Assembly (NCBI GenBank): GCA_023436065.1
Contig: JAEZKU010000024.1
Span: 248,001 to 312,000, forward strand
Source of the DNA: Bacillota bacterium
GTDB taxonomy: Bacteria; Bacillota; Clostridia; Lachnospirales; Lachnospiraceae
Direction: 5' to 3'
DNA length: 64,000 bases
In this document: one piece after another, positions 17,224 through 26,761 of the stretch
Layout of the letters: the number at the start of each line of letters is the position of its first letter
Position numbering within the stretch: the stretch's first letter is position 1
Notes under the pieces: model-generated
What the model saw: the letters and a program-made list of their open reading frames with translations, nothing else
Told to the model about the DNA's origin: nothing
Databases searched by the model: none
Program-made: the position numbers and the translations under genes

Positions 17224-17904
17224 ATGTTCATAGTATTATTTAGAGCTATAGTTTTATATTTTATTGTGGTATTTATTATGCGTATTATGGGAAAAAGACA
17301 AATTGGGCAACTTCAACCTTTTGAGCTTGTCATTGCTCTTATGATTTCTGAGCTTGCAGCAATGCCTATGCAAAACACAGGTATACCACTGTTTCATGGA
17401 ATAATTCCAATAATAACTTTATTAGTTTTACAGGTCTTGATTTCCGCATTGCAACTAAAAAGCGAAGTTGCCAGACTTATTTTTTGCGGAAAGCCCAGTA
17501 TATTAATAGAAAAAGGAAAAATAAATATTAAAGAACTTAAAAACAACAGACTCAATCTTAATGATTTGTTGGAAGAATTACGTTTGAAAGATTATTATAA
17601 TCTTGATGATATAGAATATGCCATCTTGGAAACGGGGGGCCAAATAAGTATAATTCCAAAGAGCGAATTGGATCCTGCCACCAGAAAGGACTTAAGCGTA
17701 AAAACTAACCAAGATATGTTACCTGTCACATTGATTCTTGATGGCAGGATAAATGATAAAAACTTGAAGCTAATAAAGAAAGATAAGTCTTGGCTTAATA
17801 ATCAGTTGAACAAAAAAAATATTTCATCTGCTGATCAGGTTCTTCTGGCTTTGTTGGATTCTCAGGGTAATTTTGTCTATCAGCTTAAGGAAGAAGGTAA
17901 ATAA
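17224..17904 (+). CDS. DUF421 (YetF-like) membrane protein
   Basis: A 226-residue protein with three N-terminal membrane segments (residues 1-75) and the typical DUF421 signature MRIMGKRQIGQLQPFELVIALMISELA, then a cytoplasmic domain with ILIEKGKI and LLEELRLKDYYNLDDIEYAILE. Firmicute relatives are spore or vegetative membrane proteins of unclear role. ATG follows AGGAG. It is 3 bp upstream of the DUF4363 gene, a pairing common in Clostridia. Confidence 0.9.
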   Translation: MFIVLFRAIVLYFIVVFIMRIMGKRQIGQLQPFELVIALMISELAAMPMQNTGIPLFHGIIPIITLLVLQVLISALQLKSEVARLIFCGKPSILIEKGKINIKELKNNRLNLNDLLEELRLKDYYNLDDIEYAILETGGQISIIPKSELDPATRKDLSVKTNQDMLPVTLILDGRINDKNLKLIKKDKSWLNNQLNKKNISSADQVLLALLDSQGNFVYQLKEEGK

Positions 17905-17907
17905 TTC

Positions 17908-18288
17908 ATGAAGAATGTTTTTATATCATTAATATTATTGATCATTATGGTCATTAGTATTACTTGTTCATTAAAGTACCTAAATAAAGCATTAGATGAC
18001 TTAGGAAGGCTTAACGATGAAATAGAGCAATATTTAACTGATAGTAATTGGGATAAAGCATATAAATCTTCTATAGAATATACAGACAAGTGGAAATATT
18101 ATTCAAAAAAGTTAAAATTATTTATAGATCATGAAGAATTGGATAAAATCGAAATAGAGTTATGTAGACTCCCCCAATATATAAAAGAAAAGACTAAAGA
18201 AGAATCATTTGCAAGTGTTCATGTCTTAAAATTTTTAGTCGATCACATTTCAGAATTAGAAAAAGTGAAAATACAAAATATCTTTTAA
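17908..18288 (+). CDS. DUF4363 family protein
   Basis: A 126-residue protein with one N-terminal hydrophobic helix (residues 3-22, a membrane anchor or uncleaved signal) and an extracytoplasmic helical domain rich in Lys and Glu, including YTDKWKYYSKKLKLFIDHEE. It matches DUF4363, often encoded beside DUF421 proteins. The function is unknown; it probably forms a membrane complex with the upstream protein. The gap of 3 bp implies co-translation. Confidence 0.8.
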   Translation: MKNVFISLILLIIMVISITCSLKYLNKALDDLGRLNDEIEQYLTDSNWDKAYKSSIEYTDKWKYYSKKLKLFIDHEELDKIEIELCRLPQYIKEKTKEESFASVHVLKFLVDHISELEKVKIQNIF

Positions 18289-18303
18289 GTTTTCCTTTAG
18301 CTT

Positions 18304-18390
18304 AAGCAGTCGCGCTTCTTACTGTGCTGGATGCTAGAATAATTATTATTCCAGATCCTAGCTCAGCAAGTAAGCTCTTGACAACTGCTT
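18304..18390. repeat. Large imperfect palindrome after DUF421-DUF4363
   Basis: Outer arms AAGCAGT and ACTGCTT, then inner arms cttactgtgctg with cagcaagtaag and a central aataattatt. It could serve as a terminator for the DUF421 pair or be a small mobile element. Only one copy was seen in this window. Confidence 0.5.
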
Positions 18391-18432
18391 GGTAGAAATT
18401 TTGAGATGTTTATGGTTTTAAAGCCAGGTCGA

Positions 18433-19380
18433 TTAGAACCCCACTTCCCTTATTGCTAGCACAAGGTTCCTTCCATAGATTTCCGCACCAAGGGCATTGG
18501 GATGAAGATTGTCCAGAAAATATTCTGATAAATGAGGCACGAGCTTAAAGCCTTCAACCACAGTAATATTAGAATACTTTGTACAAATATCCTTCGTCTC
18601 TTGGCAGAACTTTGCTAGCGTCTCAAATCCATCAGGTGAATCCCCCCTCCAGATTGGTGTGATACAAAGTACCGGCCTATCACCATAAACTTCTGATAAT
18701 TTTTCGTAATACTCCTCAATATCCTTCATACTTTCTGTTCCATATTGATTGGTTCCCAAAGAGATAATAATTTTATCAGGAGAATAACCTTCCATATTGA
18801 CAAGTACGTTTTTATCATATATGTATCCGCCAATTCCCTGATTGATTATATCGTAGTTTAGTAGTCGATTTGCCACACTAACATAGGTATGTGCCGATCG
18901 TAACGGACCAAAACCCTGTGTTATGGAATCTCCCATCCACAAAACCTTCTCCTTCTTTTCCACAGGAAACAAGTCCGCATTACTCTCACAATTACGTATC
19001 AGAAGGGTTGCATCAGCAGGCAAATAAACCATGACTTTCTTTTCCCCCGCAGGCATTTCAAAGGATATTCTTCCCTCTTTCTGCAAATCCTTTACGTAAT
19101 ATATTTTAGTTATCAATCCGTCAATAACAAGCTCAATGGAGTCCTCCGAACCCACCCAAATAATTTTATACTCGAAGGAAAATTTAGTCGCTATTGTACT
19201 AAATTCTAATGTCTTTGCGGTGGAAGCCATACACCGATCATACCAGAATTCACTATTTTCCTTAAAATACTGCATTTGCTGCTGTGTATACTGAAAAGCT
19301 TGTAAATATCCATCCTCAGTTTTGCAAATGCTATATGCTCCGTAATAAATCTTTTTTAACTGTTCATTTGATAGTTTCAT
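18433..19380 (-). CDS. SGNH/GDSL-family hydrolase with N-terminal beta domain
   Basis: A cytosolic protein of 315 residues. The N-terminal half (about 1-140) is a beta-sandwich-like region, and the SGNH hydrolase domain follows: WMGDSITQG near residue 148 (Ser nucleophile), GIGG (Gly), SLGTNQYG (Asn) and DNLHPNALG (Asp-His). The layout matches two-domain carbohydrate or acyl esterases such as the SsfX3-like group. A deacetylase acting on sugar derivatives is plausible, but the substrate is not evident. AAAGGTGG precedes the ATG. It is monocistronic. Confidence 0.85.
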   Translation of the reverse strand: MKLSNEQLKKIYYGAYSICKTEDGYLQAFQYTQQQMQYFKENSEFWYDRCMASTAKTLEFSTIATKFSFEYKIIWVGSEDSIELVIDGLITKIYYVKDLQKEGRISFEMPAGEKKVMVYLPADATLLIRNCESNADLFPVEKKEKVLWMGDSITQGFGPLRSAHTYVSVANRLLNYDIINQGIGGYIYDKNVLVNMEGYSPDKIIISLGTNQYGTESMKDIEEYYEKLSEVYGDRPVLCITPIWRGDSPDGFETLAKFCQETKDICTKYSNITVVEGFKLVPHLSEYFLDNLHPNALGAEIYGRNLVLAIREVGF

Positions 19381-19498
19381 ATAATATCCACCTTTCGTAG
19401 TTTTCTTATATCACATTTTATCTCCTGGCTCAAATAATTCGTATACTTTAAAATCCCTAATGCAATGGCTTTTTCTTTAATAATTTCATTTTATCTCA

Positions 19499-20215
19499 TT
19501 AAATGTTCTTTTTAATTAATACAAGTCCAGAAATAATCAGAAGTACAATTACTAGTCTCTTTACTATTTTATCATCTAAAAATTGACTACTTTTGATTCC
19601 TGCAAATAATCCAATCAGCATAAATGGTATCATTATTAGCGACTGTTTCAAGTTCGATAAAGTTAACACACCAATAACGCTATATAATATAATTCTGAAG
19701 GTATTTTCCACGACAAATACAGCACAAATATTTGCTTTAAATCCATCACTTGTTTCCGTTACTCTGCTAACATATGCGGCAAGTAACGCTCCTACACCAA
19801 ATAGTCCACAAAGCACTCCGGATAAAATACCAATACTTCCAAGGATTAATCTTGACTCTTTAAAATTAATCTTACCTCTTTCACGGAATAGCATTTCTAA
19901 CGCAATTAGAATGACAACTATTCCAAATACTATTTTTATATACTGAGCATTTACATTTTTTAATAAAAAAGCTCCAGGAATACTTCCGGCTAGTACCAAT
20001 ATAGCCAATGGTATATAAACTTTTGGACTGAGCTCTTTTCTATTTTTCCATATCATAATTATATTAGTTGGATAACCAAGTACTAATTCGACCGGAGATA
20101 TATTAACATTATTCGTTCCAAATCCTAAAATCGAAGTAAATATCAAAGTATTAGCAAAACCGCATAATCCTTTAATAAAAAATGCAACTGTAGTAGCTAA
20201 TAACCATAGCCACAT
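19499..20215 (-). CDS. TSUP-family (TauE/SafE) membrane transporter
   Basis: A 238-residue protein made almost entirely of hydrophobic segments, with the TauE/SafE pattern: FFIKGLCGFANTLIFT at the N-terminus and GILSGVLCGLFGVGALLAAY near residue 130. The family exports sulfite, sulfoacetate or related organic anions; the exact substrate is not deducible. GGAGG lies 9 bp before the ATG. No partner gene is adjacent. Confidence 0.85.
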   Translation of the reverse strand: MWLWLLATTVAFFIKGLCGFANTLIFTSILGFGTNNVNISPVELVLGYPTNIIMIWKNRKELSPKVYIPLAILVLAGSIPGAFLLKNVNAQYIKIVFGIVVILIALEMLFRERGKINFKESRLILGSIGILSGVLCGLFGVGALLAAYVSRVTETSDGFKANICAVFVVENTFRIILYSVIGVLTLSNLKQSLIMIPFMLIGLFAGIKSSQFLDDKIVKRLVIVLLIISGLVLIKKNI

Positions 20216-20290
20216 AAAAATATAACCTCCAAATTCAAATTTGTCACTCCATTATACCACTAATCGATGGTGATAAAATATTTTTTCTGT

Positions 20291-20577
20291 TCAAGCTGGT
20301 AATCCTTTCTCTGCTTGTAAGTTGCTATCCTTAAGCTCCGGTAAATCTTTGTCTTCCACATAAAGTCCGAATAGATAAACTGCCAGCGCCTGCTTCCCCT
20401 GTGTATACGGAATGGATAGTGTCACACTACCGCTACCCAGTGAGGTAAGCTTTGTCGTCTTTCCCTTTTCGAGATAGCTAGTAAGACACATTTCTGTGGA
20501 TCAATAAGAAATTGTGCTTGTCCATAATGAAACGCGTTAAGTGCGTGCTCTGTTATTACTTCTTCTTGATATCTCAT
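20291..20577 (-). pseudogene. Probable frameshifted small gene, family unknown
   Basis: ATG at 20577 follows AAGGAG and reads MRYQEEVITEHALNAF, running to a stop at 20422. A second frame (20291-20491) overlaps and continues with KLTSLGSGSVTLSIPYTQ, AVYLFGLYVEDKDLP and an end at KGLPA. Together they look like one protein of about 95 residues broken by a frameshift near 20470-20490. I do not recognise the family. A sequencing error is an alternative. Confidence 0.35.
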
Positions 20578-20592
20578 AATCCCACTCCTTAT

Positions 20593-21768
20593 TTAATTTG
20601 ATGTGATCTGATCTTTCCGGTATCGTTTCCTTGTTATCCGGCATTCACCGTCAGTCTTCATCTCGAGGATCGTGTATCCTTGCAGCGACTGTTCTTCTAA
20701 AACACTAGTCGTTGTTTCTGTTACCTCGTTCCAGCCATAGGTACTATAACCGCTTGCTTGCAGATAATTCAGCATAATTCCTTTATATGAAATCGAGTAA
20801 TCATTTACATGGTCATGACCGCAGTATACAGCCTGTGTACTTCCAAGTGATAACATCACAGCAAATAATCCACTATTATATTCGGAGCAGCAGACTGCCT
20901 CTCTTTGCATACCGTCAAAATATTTGCAGTCATCCGTGTCTCTAATGGTTTTGCTAGTTTCATCATAAATTGCATCCCATCCAATCGCATATTCACAAAG
21001 CGGTATATGGATAAAAAGACTGGACTTTGTACCCACCGGTAGTTTATTGATTTGCTCCTTATACCATTCAATCTGGTCAGCCTTTATATAATCATAGGAT
21101 TTCTCACTGATATGAAGTGTCTCCCCATCCTCCTTGGCTACATAATCACCACTATCCAGGAAGATTAAACTCTGGAATAAATTATGATCCGCATCTAGTA
21201 GGTTTACTACATAATTCCCATATCCGAATATGTCCTTCGGACCTGATCTTACCAGACAGTGCGGATATTTTTCAGTATTGGCCCAAAGCTTAATCAGGTT
21301 TTCCCTGCTAAAAGACAATGGGTGCTCCCCTTCATGATTTCCAAGTATAGCACACCAGTAAATTCCGTATGTCTCCATGATATCTGCAATCGTTTTTGCC
21401 CTCTCTTGATTGAATATTGCAGTAATAATGTCACCCGTAAAAATAACCAGGTCAGGACGCTCCTCCTCCAAAGCATTCAGAAATTCTTCCATTGTCTTAT
21501 CCATTGCTTTTTTATCCATTCCGTCAAAATGCATGTCGGTAAAAGCAAGGATCTTAAAGTCCCCATTCCTCTCATTCGACAGATAAATTACTTCTTCCTC
21601 CTGCTTTACTAACTTAATATCATTATTCTCACTTGATGATATCATATTGAGATTAACCTCGAGTGATGCTCCATATGTATTTTTCGCGTATAAAATAAGT
21701 GTAGCAGTTACTACAGCAAGTATCGTCAATACTATCATGACTATTTTGATTTTTATAGTTAATTTCAT
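20593..21768 (-). CDS. Membrane-anchored calcineurin-like metallophosphoesterase
   Basis: A 391-residue protein with an N-terminal membrane helix (about residues 7-27) and an extracytoplasmic metallophosphoesterase domain. Metal-binding motifs are in order: FTDMHFDGMD, FTGDIITA, LGNHEGEH, FIHIPLCE and CGHDHVND. Relatives hydrolyse phosphoesters or cyclic nucleotides; the substrate is unknown. Start 21768 is chosen because AGGGGAAGA precedes it, whereas in-frame ATGs 75 and 180 bp upstream have no ribosome site. It lies close after the frameshifted fragment on the same strand. Confidence 0.85.
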   Translation of the reverse strand: MKLTIKIKIVMIVLTILAVVTATLILYAKNTYGASLEVNLNMISSSENNDIKLVKQEEEVIYLSNERNGDFKILAFTDMHFDGMDKKAMDKTMEEFLNALEEERPDLVIFTGDIITAIFNQERAKTIADIMETYGIYWCAILGNHEGEHPLSFSRENLIKLWANTEKYPHCLVRSGPKDIFGYGNYVVNLLDADHNLFQSLIFLDSGDYVAKEDGETLHISEKSYDYIKADQIEWYKEQINKLPVGTKSSLFIHIPLCEYAIGWDAIYDETSKTIRDTDDCKYFDGMQREAVCCSEYNSGLFAVMLSLGSTQAVYCGHDHVNDYSISYKGIMLNYLQASGYSTYGWNEVTETTTSVLEEQSLQGYTILEMKTDGECRITRKRYRKDQITSN

Positions 21769-21967
21769 ATTTTCTTCCCCTGACCATGGTTTACTTCTCT
21801 CTATCGTCCTCAAGTTGAACAGCTTATTGAACAGGTCTTTCATAATACCATTATCATTATAACTTATAGTCTTATTATTTAGAATAGCAATGCTAAAATA
21901 AAGGATATAATCACGTAAATGAGACTTTAAAAAGTTGCTGTAGAACATACAGTTTCTTTGAATCGTA

Positions 21968-22004
21968 GAGCGGAACAGCTTTTATCTTGAAAACTGTTCC
22001 GCTC
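21968..22004 (-). terminator. Hairpin downstream of the beta-propeller lipoprotein gene
   Basis: GAGCGGAACAG and CTGTTCCGCTC form a perfect 11-bp stem around a 15-base loop, 107 bp past the stop of the lipoprotein gene. The T-tract is weak. Confidence 0.55.
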
Positions 22005-22110
22005 AATTAAATTAAAATTACAGGTCAGCTGGAAATCACATCCCTAGCTCTTATATATGTAATGCTTTTTGGGGACATACATCCACAGATCAGTAAACCT
22101 AAGCTTATTA

Positions 22111-23163
22111 TTATTTCAGTTCGTTATCCTCATCAAACTTAAATTTACACACTTTACTGCTATATGTAGTAAAATAAATGAGATCTTCTCCAAATTCTTT
22201 ATTTCCATATGTGATGATATGATTACCGACAGGTTTATTCATATCAATCAAGGAATAATTATCATTTTGTTCTACTTTCAGTATATTAGCCATCCCGTCA
22301 ATAGAAACGTACATATTACCGCTGTCGTCAAAAATCATATTCAAGGGTGAACCGTATGAGTAGGAGTCCTTCACTGGTTCCCTAACAATTTCAATACACT
22401 CACCTACCGAACCATCTGAATTGATTTCATATTTTATGAGTGCCTTAGCATGAAAATCTGATAAATAAAGATATTTATTATCGGGACTAAAGGCAATGGA
22501 AAAGAAGGAATCATAATCACTCGAGCTAATATATTCCGATTTAACCAGATCGGGCGAGTATCGATATACCTTACCTCCACTAACAACATAAATATTTCCT
22601 TCTTGATCTATCTCTAGACCACTTGCTCCGAGGAAACCGTTAAAATCTTCTTTGATTAAGTCGATTACCTTCCCATCATTCGTAATCTTTACTATTCTGT
22701 CCTGGGCTGCTGCAATTATATTATTATCCTTGTCATATTTCATATCCCAAATAAAAGGACTTTTAAAATAATAATCCCTGCCCTTCTCAAGCACACTAAG
22801 GTCACAGAATGTGGTTACTGTACCATCCAAAGATACCTTATCCAGTGCACCTGGTCTTCCAACCAGCATATATCCCTCTTTGTCAAAAAGTATGCCACCA
22901 CATACACCGGTATCTAGTTTGCAAAATTCTTCCCATACATTTTCTATCTCCTCCGTTCCTGTTGATCCGTCACTCTCACTTAAATCATTAGAATTCAGAT
23001 CAGCATCCGTAGCCTCTATCGTACCTGAAACTGTTGGTGTAATCTCAGTTTCATTCCTCTTAGCAGCTTCATTTAAGTTCGTCTCTTTAACTGTATTTGT
23101 GCAAGCAGATAGGAATATCACACTGAAGCATAGAAAGATTACCTTAATAACACTCTTATTCAT
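22111..23163 (-). CDS. NHL/SMP-30-like beta-propeller lipoprotein
   Basis: A 350-residue exported protein. It has a signal peptide with lipobox LSAC at Cys21, a Thr/Ser/Glu-rich linker to about residue 75, then repeated blades with patterns such as GVCGGILFDKEGYML, YDKDNNIIAA, EIDQEGNIYVV, FSPDNKYLYLSD and FDDSGNMYVS. These match six-bladed NHL or SMP-30-type propellers. It probably sits on the outer face of the membrane as a binding or sensing protein. It diverges from the AraC-type gene at 23372, which may regulate it. GGAGGGGAG precedes the ATG. Confidence 0.75.
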   Translation of the reverse strand: MNKSVIKVIFLCFSVIFLSACTNTVKETNLNEAAKRNETEITPTVSGTIEATDADLNSNDLSESDGSTGTEEIENVWEEFCKLDTGVCGGILFDKEGYMLVGRPGALDKVSLDGTVTTFCDLSVLEKGRDYYFKSPFIWDMKYDKDNNIIAAAQDRIVKITNDGKVIDLIKEDFNGFLGASGLEIDQEGNIYVVSGGKVYRYSPDLVKSEYISSSDYDSFFSIAFSPDNKYLYLSDFHAKALIKYEINSDGSVGECIEIVREPVKDSYSYGSPLNMIFDDSGNMYVSIDGMANILKVEQNDNYSLIDMNKPVGNHIITYGNKEFGEDLIYFTTYSSKVCKFKFDEDNELK

Positions 23164-23371
23164 ATTACTCCCCTCCGAGTTAACTTTTATGAATATTTTA
23201 AAGTATTATTGTCATACCTACCAAGCATTTCTTGCTAATATTTCTTCTATCTATTACTGGAATTACTCTATTCACTATTATAAAAAGTTAGTACGATCAC
23301 TTTACAAAACTTATTTGGTATATTATTCTATAGCCATACGACAAGATAACTTTATTAAGGAGATAAGTATT

Positions 23372-24256
23372 ATGAGTATATATCAGTATTTAGAGGAAAC
23401 TGTTGCTTATATTGAGAAAAACATCAAAGGCAAAATCATTCTCGATGACATCGCAGCATATCTATATATATCAAAATACCATCTTCACAGAGTCTTCAAG
23501 CTTGTTACGAATCAGAAAATGATGGAATATGTAAGAATGCGCAAATTATCCTTAAGTCTGAATGAATTGTTGTATACCGATTTAAAGATAAATGATATTG
23601 CTGCTGATTTCGGATTTGAACATGAGCAATCCTATATTCGTTCTTTTAAAAAGGCTTTTGGTATAAGTCCTTCCCATTTTCGGTCGTATAAACAGGAAGT
23701 ATCTATCGTCGATAAAATAGATTTAAGCAGTATCATGTCTATTGAAGATGGTATTATTCTATCGCCAAGTTTTGTTGTAAGGCCTGAATTCTATCTGGCA
23801 GGCATAAAACACAGCATTCTAGTGGATGAAAATTATCATACAAATCTCGCTAATCATTTAGCAAAGGATTTCTTTTATAATCACAGAAAAAAAATACCGA
23901 ATGCTCTTCATCCTAATATGTTGATTAGTTTTTCCTCTTACAAGGATATTACTTCAAATCATAGTTTGTATTTTCCGTCTATAGAGGTTAAGGACTTAAG
24001 TTCCATTCCTGAAGGTATGTCCGGAATGAAAATAGAAACTCATAAGTACGCAGTATTTAGATACATAGGCTCTCATTCCGGTAATGATATTACCTTGAAA
24101 ACCCTGTATCACTTATACCAATATATCTATTCCTGGCTTCTTCATTCACAATATATCCAGGATGGTTCCTTTCATTTTGAGGTAATCAATAGCATCCTAT
24201 CAAAAGATGATTATTGTGAAGTAGATATTTACTTCCCTGTCACAATCAAAGAATAG
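23372..24256 (+). CDS. AraC-family regulator with GyrI-like effector domain
   Basis: A 294-residue regulator with the same layout as the one at 6249: a two-HTH DNA-binding domain in residues 1-105 (DDIAAYLYISKYHLHRVF and INDIAADFGFEHEQSYIRSF) and a C-terminal small-molecule-binding domain (VVRPEFYLAGIKHSI, MKIETHKYAVFRYIG, CEVDIYFPV). ATG at 23372 follows AAGGAGAT. The frame stays open for 187 codons upstream, but that part lies opposite the lipoprotein gene and is not coding. It is divergent from the lipoprotein. Confidence 0.85.
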   Translation: MSIYQYLEETVAYIEKNIKGKIILDDIAAYLYISKYHLHRVFKLVTNQKMMEYVRMRKLSLSLNELLYTDLKINDIAADFGFEHEQSYIRSFKKAFGISPSHFRSYKQEVSIVDKIDLSSIMSIEDGIILSPSFVVRPEFYLAGIKHSILVDENYHTNLANHLAKDFFYNHRKKIPNALHPNMLISFSSYKDITSNHSLYFPSIEVKDLSSIPEGMSGMKIETHKYAVFRYIGSHSGNDITLKTLYHLYQYIYSWLLHSQYIQDGSFHFEVINSILSKDDYCEVDIYFPVTIKE

Positions 24257-24302
24257 TTACGTCTGTTTTTAAGCTCTTTTATTTTTGTCTCAGCACCCCA
24301 GT

Positions 24303-24668
24303 TTATCCTGATATAAGAAACTCCTTTACTTCTCTCACCAAATGTCCAAGTTGCACGCAGGCATTCTTACTATCCGTTCCAACCTCTGCGAATATGTCAT
24401 CTACCTTACTTTTATAGTTGTCGGGGTGAATATCAAATTTGTCAATCATTTCAACAGCCTTTTTTTCATTCAAGCAATATTCCTTATTAAGTGCAAAGAG
24501 GACCTGATTCAGAGCCGATATAGACCGAACAACATGAGCAGTTACATAATAAATATCGTCTTTATCAATGCTGTTTTCTGCTAGCCGTAATGAAAATTCC
24601 ACTTCAAACGAAAACAAGTGAATCAGTGCATTTTGTAGTTCCACCGGATACTGCTCAGCAATTCGCAT
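24303..24668 (-). pseudogene. C-terminal part of a nucleotidyltransferase-family protein
   Basis: A 121-residue frame, MRIAEQYPVELQNALIHLF, then DDIYYVTAHVVRSISALNQV, LFALNKEYCLNEKKAVEMI, HPDNY. This matches the C-terminal helical domain of DUF4037-type or similar nucleotidyltransferases of about 250 residues. The N-terminal catalytic GS...DxD region is missing and the upstream DNA is non-coding, so I take it as a truncated remnant. A free-standing helical partner protein cannot be excluded. Confidence 0.5.
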
Positions 24669-24869
24669 TCTATTTTAAATATTTTCCCGCACCTCATTTT
24701 TCCCATTATATACCATACTATATTACTAATCAAATATAAACTACAAATTTGGCACCCATCAGCAAATGTAAACCAGTGCATCCATCTATTATCTATTCAC
24801 TTCTTACTTTACCTTATGTAGTAGACAGCATCAATTAATATTGATCAATCATTTAAAGAGAACGTTATA

Positions 24870-24913
24870 AGAGCTAATGCTTATCCTTGGTTCCATTGAT
24901 AAACATTAGCTCT
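24870..24913. terminator. Hairpin terminator downstream of the UDG-family gene
   Basis: AGAGCTAATG and CATTAGCTCT form a 10-bp stem with a 24-base loop, about 50 bp past the minus-strand stop at 24963. The rest of the 294-bp gap shows no gene. Confidence 0.6.
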
Positions 24914-24962
24914 GTATGTTAACAAAATGCAAGTTAATAACGTAAATGGTTGATCTTATATT

Positions 24963-25541
24963 TTATAAGTTCTTTTTGACAATTTCTTTTAGAACAGGTA
25001 ATACATCATTCTCAAACCATGGATTTTGATTCAGCCAGCCAAGATTTAAAGGAGAAGGATGAACCAATGGAAAATATTCCGGCAAATATTTTTGAAAATT
25101 TCTCACTGTCTCAGTTAAACTCTTCTGACATCGTTTATTTAAATAGTATTTCTGTGCATAACTGCCGATTAGAATTATGATTTCAATATTTGGCATCTCA
25201 TCCAGTAAACGTGGATGCCATTTTTCTGCAAAACCTTTTCTTGGTGGGGCATCACCGGTTTTCGCTTTTCCTGGATAATAGAAATCCATAGGCAAATGGG
25301 CAATACGATTCGTATTATAAAATATCTCGCGAGATACTCCCAGCCACTCTCTTAATCGGTCACCACTCAAATCATTCCAAAACAATTGTGTTGCTTCTGC
25401 TTTACGTCCCGGTGCTTGCCCAACTATGGCAATGCGAGCCTCTACAGAAGCTTTAAATAATGGTGGGATTCCCATTTTTGTATAGGATTCGTTCATTGGG
25501 TCAGCCATAATTTTTTGCTTGATTTCTTCGAATATCATCAT
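24963..25541 (-). CDS. Uracil-DNA-glycosylase family protein
   Basis: A cytosolic protein of 192 residues of the UDG superfamily. IAIVGQAPGRKAEAT near residue 37 is the water-activating/binding loop of the broader UDG fold, and FPLVHPSPLN near residue 157 is the DNA-intercalation loop. The FAEKWHPRLLDEMPN and IILIGSYAQKYYL segments fit a small Firmicute subfamily that is distinct from classical Ung. It may remove uracil or another deaminated base. Catalytic activity is unproven for this subgroup. Confidence 0.75.
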   Translation of the reverse strand: MMIFEEIKQKIMADPMNESYTKMGIPPLFKASVEARIAIVGQAPGRKAEATQLFWNDLSGDRLREWLGVSREIFYNTNRIAHLPMDFYYPGKAKTGDAPPRKGFAEKWHPRLLDEMPNIEIIILIGSYAQKYYLNKRCQKSLTETVRNFQKYLPEYFPLVHPSPLNLGWLNQNPWFENDVLPVLKEIVKKNL

Positions 25542-25644
25542 ACTTTACTTCCATTATAATTTTATAACATTTACCGTTTCGATATAATAGGTTTGCCATA
25601 GTTCAAGACTCTCCAAGACAATTTTCCTGCTCGCGCGGTGCTAC

Positions 25645-26112
25645 TTAATATTCCCCCTTGATCACAAAGAAGGAACCGCGAATAATTCCGGCAAGCTTGG
25701 ATTTCTGTCTTGCAAACTTAAACTTCTTCTCTTCCAGCTCCTTAGGAATATCCATCCCCTCAGAAAGTTTAAACCCAACAGCACGCTTCTTTGGGTCATC
25801 AAGCATATACATAACATTGACACCAAGACCATCCTCATAAAAAACGTATGCCATTTTTATATTTTCGACTTGAAAACACGATGTTTCTAAAGGTTTAGCT
25901 TTGAACTCAATTCCACGTTCTTCTTTCAAAATTCGATTCACATAATCAAGGGTCTCCTGGCTTTCATTGGCTGGGACAACCTTAAATTCATGCTTGTACT
26001 TGTTCATATAATAACGGGCTTCATTCGCACGCAGACCGGCAAGCGCTTCTGCTACGGGAGAAGACTCTAAACCAATTGTGGAAACATTATTAAAATCTAC
26101 GATATAAGACAT
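25645..26112 (-). CDS. Hypothetical protein, family not recognised
   Basis: A 155-residue protein beginning MSYIVDFNNVSTIGLESSPV, with EARYYMNKYKHEFKVV, KMAYVFYEDGLGVNVMYML and a basic C-terminal part (KKFKFARQKSKL). Start 26112 has AAAGGAGAG at a suitable distance. An in-frame ATG at 26208 would add 32 residues that also look coding (KPEVVEGVKAAMAQFAI), so the longer form is possible. No signal peptide or membrane segment is seen. I cannot assign a function. Confidence 0.6.
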   Translation of the reverse strand: MSYIVDFNNVSTIGLESSPVAEALAGLRANEARYYMNKYKHEFKVVPANESQETLDYVNRILKEERGIEFKAKPLETSCFQVENIKMAYVFYEDGLGVNVMYMLDDPKKRAVGFKLSEGMDIPKELEEKKFKFARQKSKLAGIIRGSFFVIKGEY

Positions 26113-26284
26113 TTTCATCTCTCCTTTATTATTTTTTTGTATAGCAAATTGAGCCATTGCAGCCTTCACTCCCTCAACTACTTCAGGCTTAAGCATTTTC
26201 ATTAGCATCTCTTGTGTTTATATTAATTATTCCCACTAAAAGATCGTTTATCTGGCATCTCCACATGGCATAAGCTCTTGCCTG

Positions 26285-26761
26285 TCATAACTTTTTCACG
26301 GAAACAATTTCCCTTCCACAAAGCTCACCATTTTCCTTGAAACCGTATTTTTCATAAAGTGCCTTTGCTACTGTATTTTCCGGTTCATAAGAAAGCCAGC
26401 AATATGTAGCAGGTCCATATGGATAGGCTCCGATATATTCCAGTACCTTCTCAAGTGCTCTGCTACCTAGCCCCTGTTTTTGACACGCTTTGTCAATCAT
26501 AAATCTCCATAGGCAATAACCGTCCTTAGCCACCTGAGGCTCAGATTCGTCCCCGCTAGTCCCGTATCCAAGCATGACAAATCCTACTGGAATATCATTC
26601 TCATACAGTCCGAACGGTAGAGCAATTCCGCCATCCTGTATTGTCACATAAGCTTCAATTAAACTATCAGCATTTGAAGCGACAAAAGATTTCTGTTCAT
26701 CATATACAGTAAGTTTTACTATATCCCAAACATTGTCCGAATTAATCTTTACAAGTTCCAT
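26285..26761 (-). CDS. GNAT N-acetyltransferase, spermine/spermidine (BltD-like) type
   Basis: A 158-residue acetyl-CoA-dependent transferase. MELVKINSDNVWDIVKL, then QKSFVASNADSLIEAYV and DKACQKQGLGSRALEKVLEY (acetyl-CoA motif) match the BltD/PaiA-like diamine acetyltransferase group. LSYEPENTVAKALYEKYGF is the final motif. Start 26761 follows AAGGAGG by 6 bp and is preferred over an ATG 45 bp upstream. It probably acetylates a polyamine or similar amine in the cytosol. Confidence 0.8.
   Translation of the reverse strand: MELVKINSDNVWDIVKLTVYDEQKSFVASNADSLIEAYVTIQDGGIALPFGLYENDIPVGFVMLGYGTSGDESEPQVAKDGYCLWRFMIDKACQKQGLGSRALEKVLEYIGAYPYGPATYCWLSYEPENTVAKALYEKYGFKENGELCGREIVSVKKL

Noticed and set aside
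22811..23371. Long N-terminal extension of the AraC frame at 23372
   Set aside because: It lies opposite the lipoprotein gene, lacks a ribosome site, and the real start has AAGGAGAT directly upstream.
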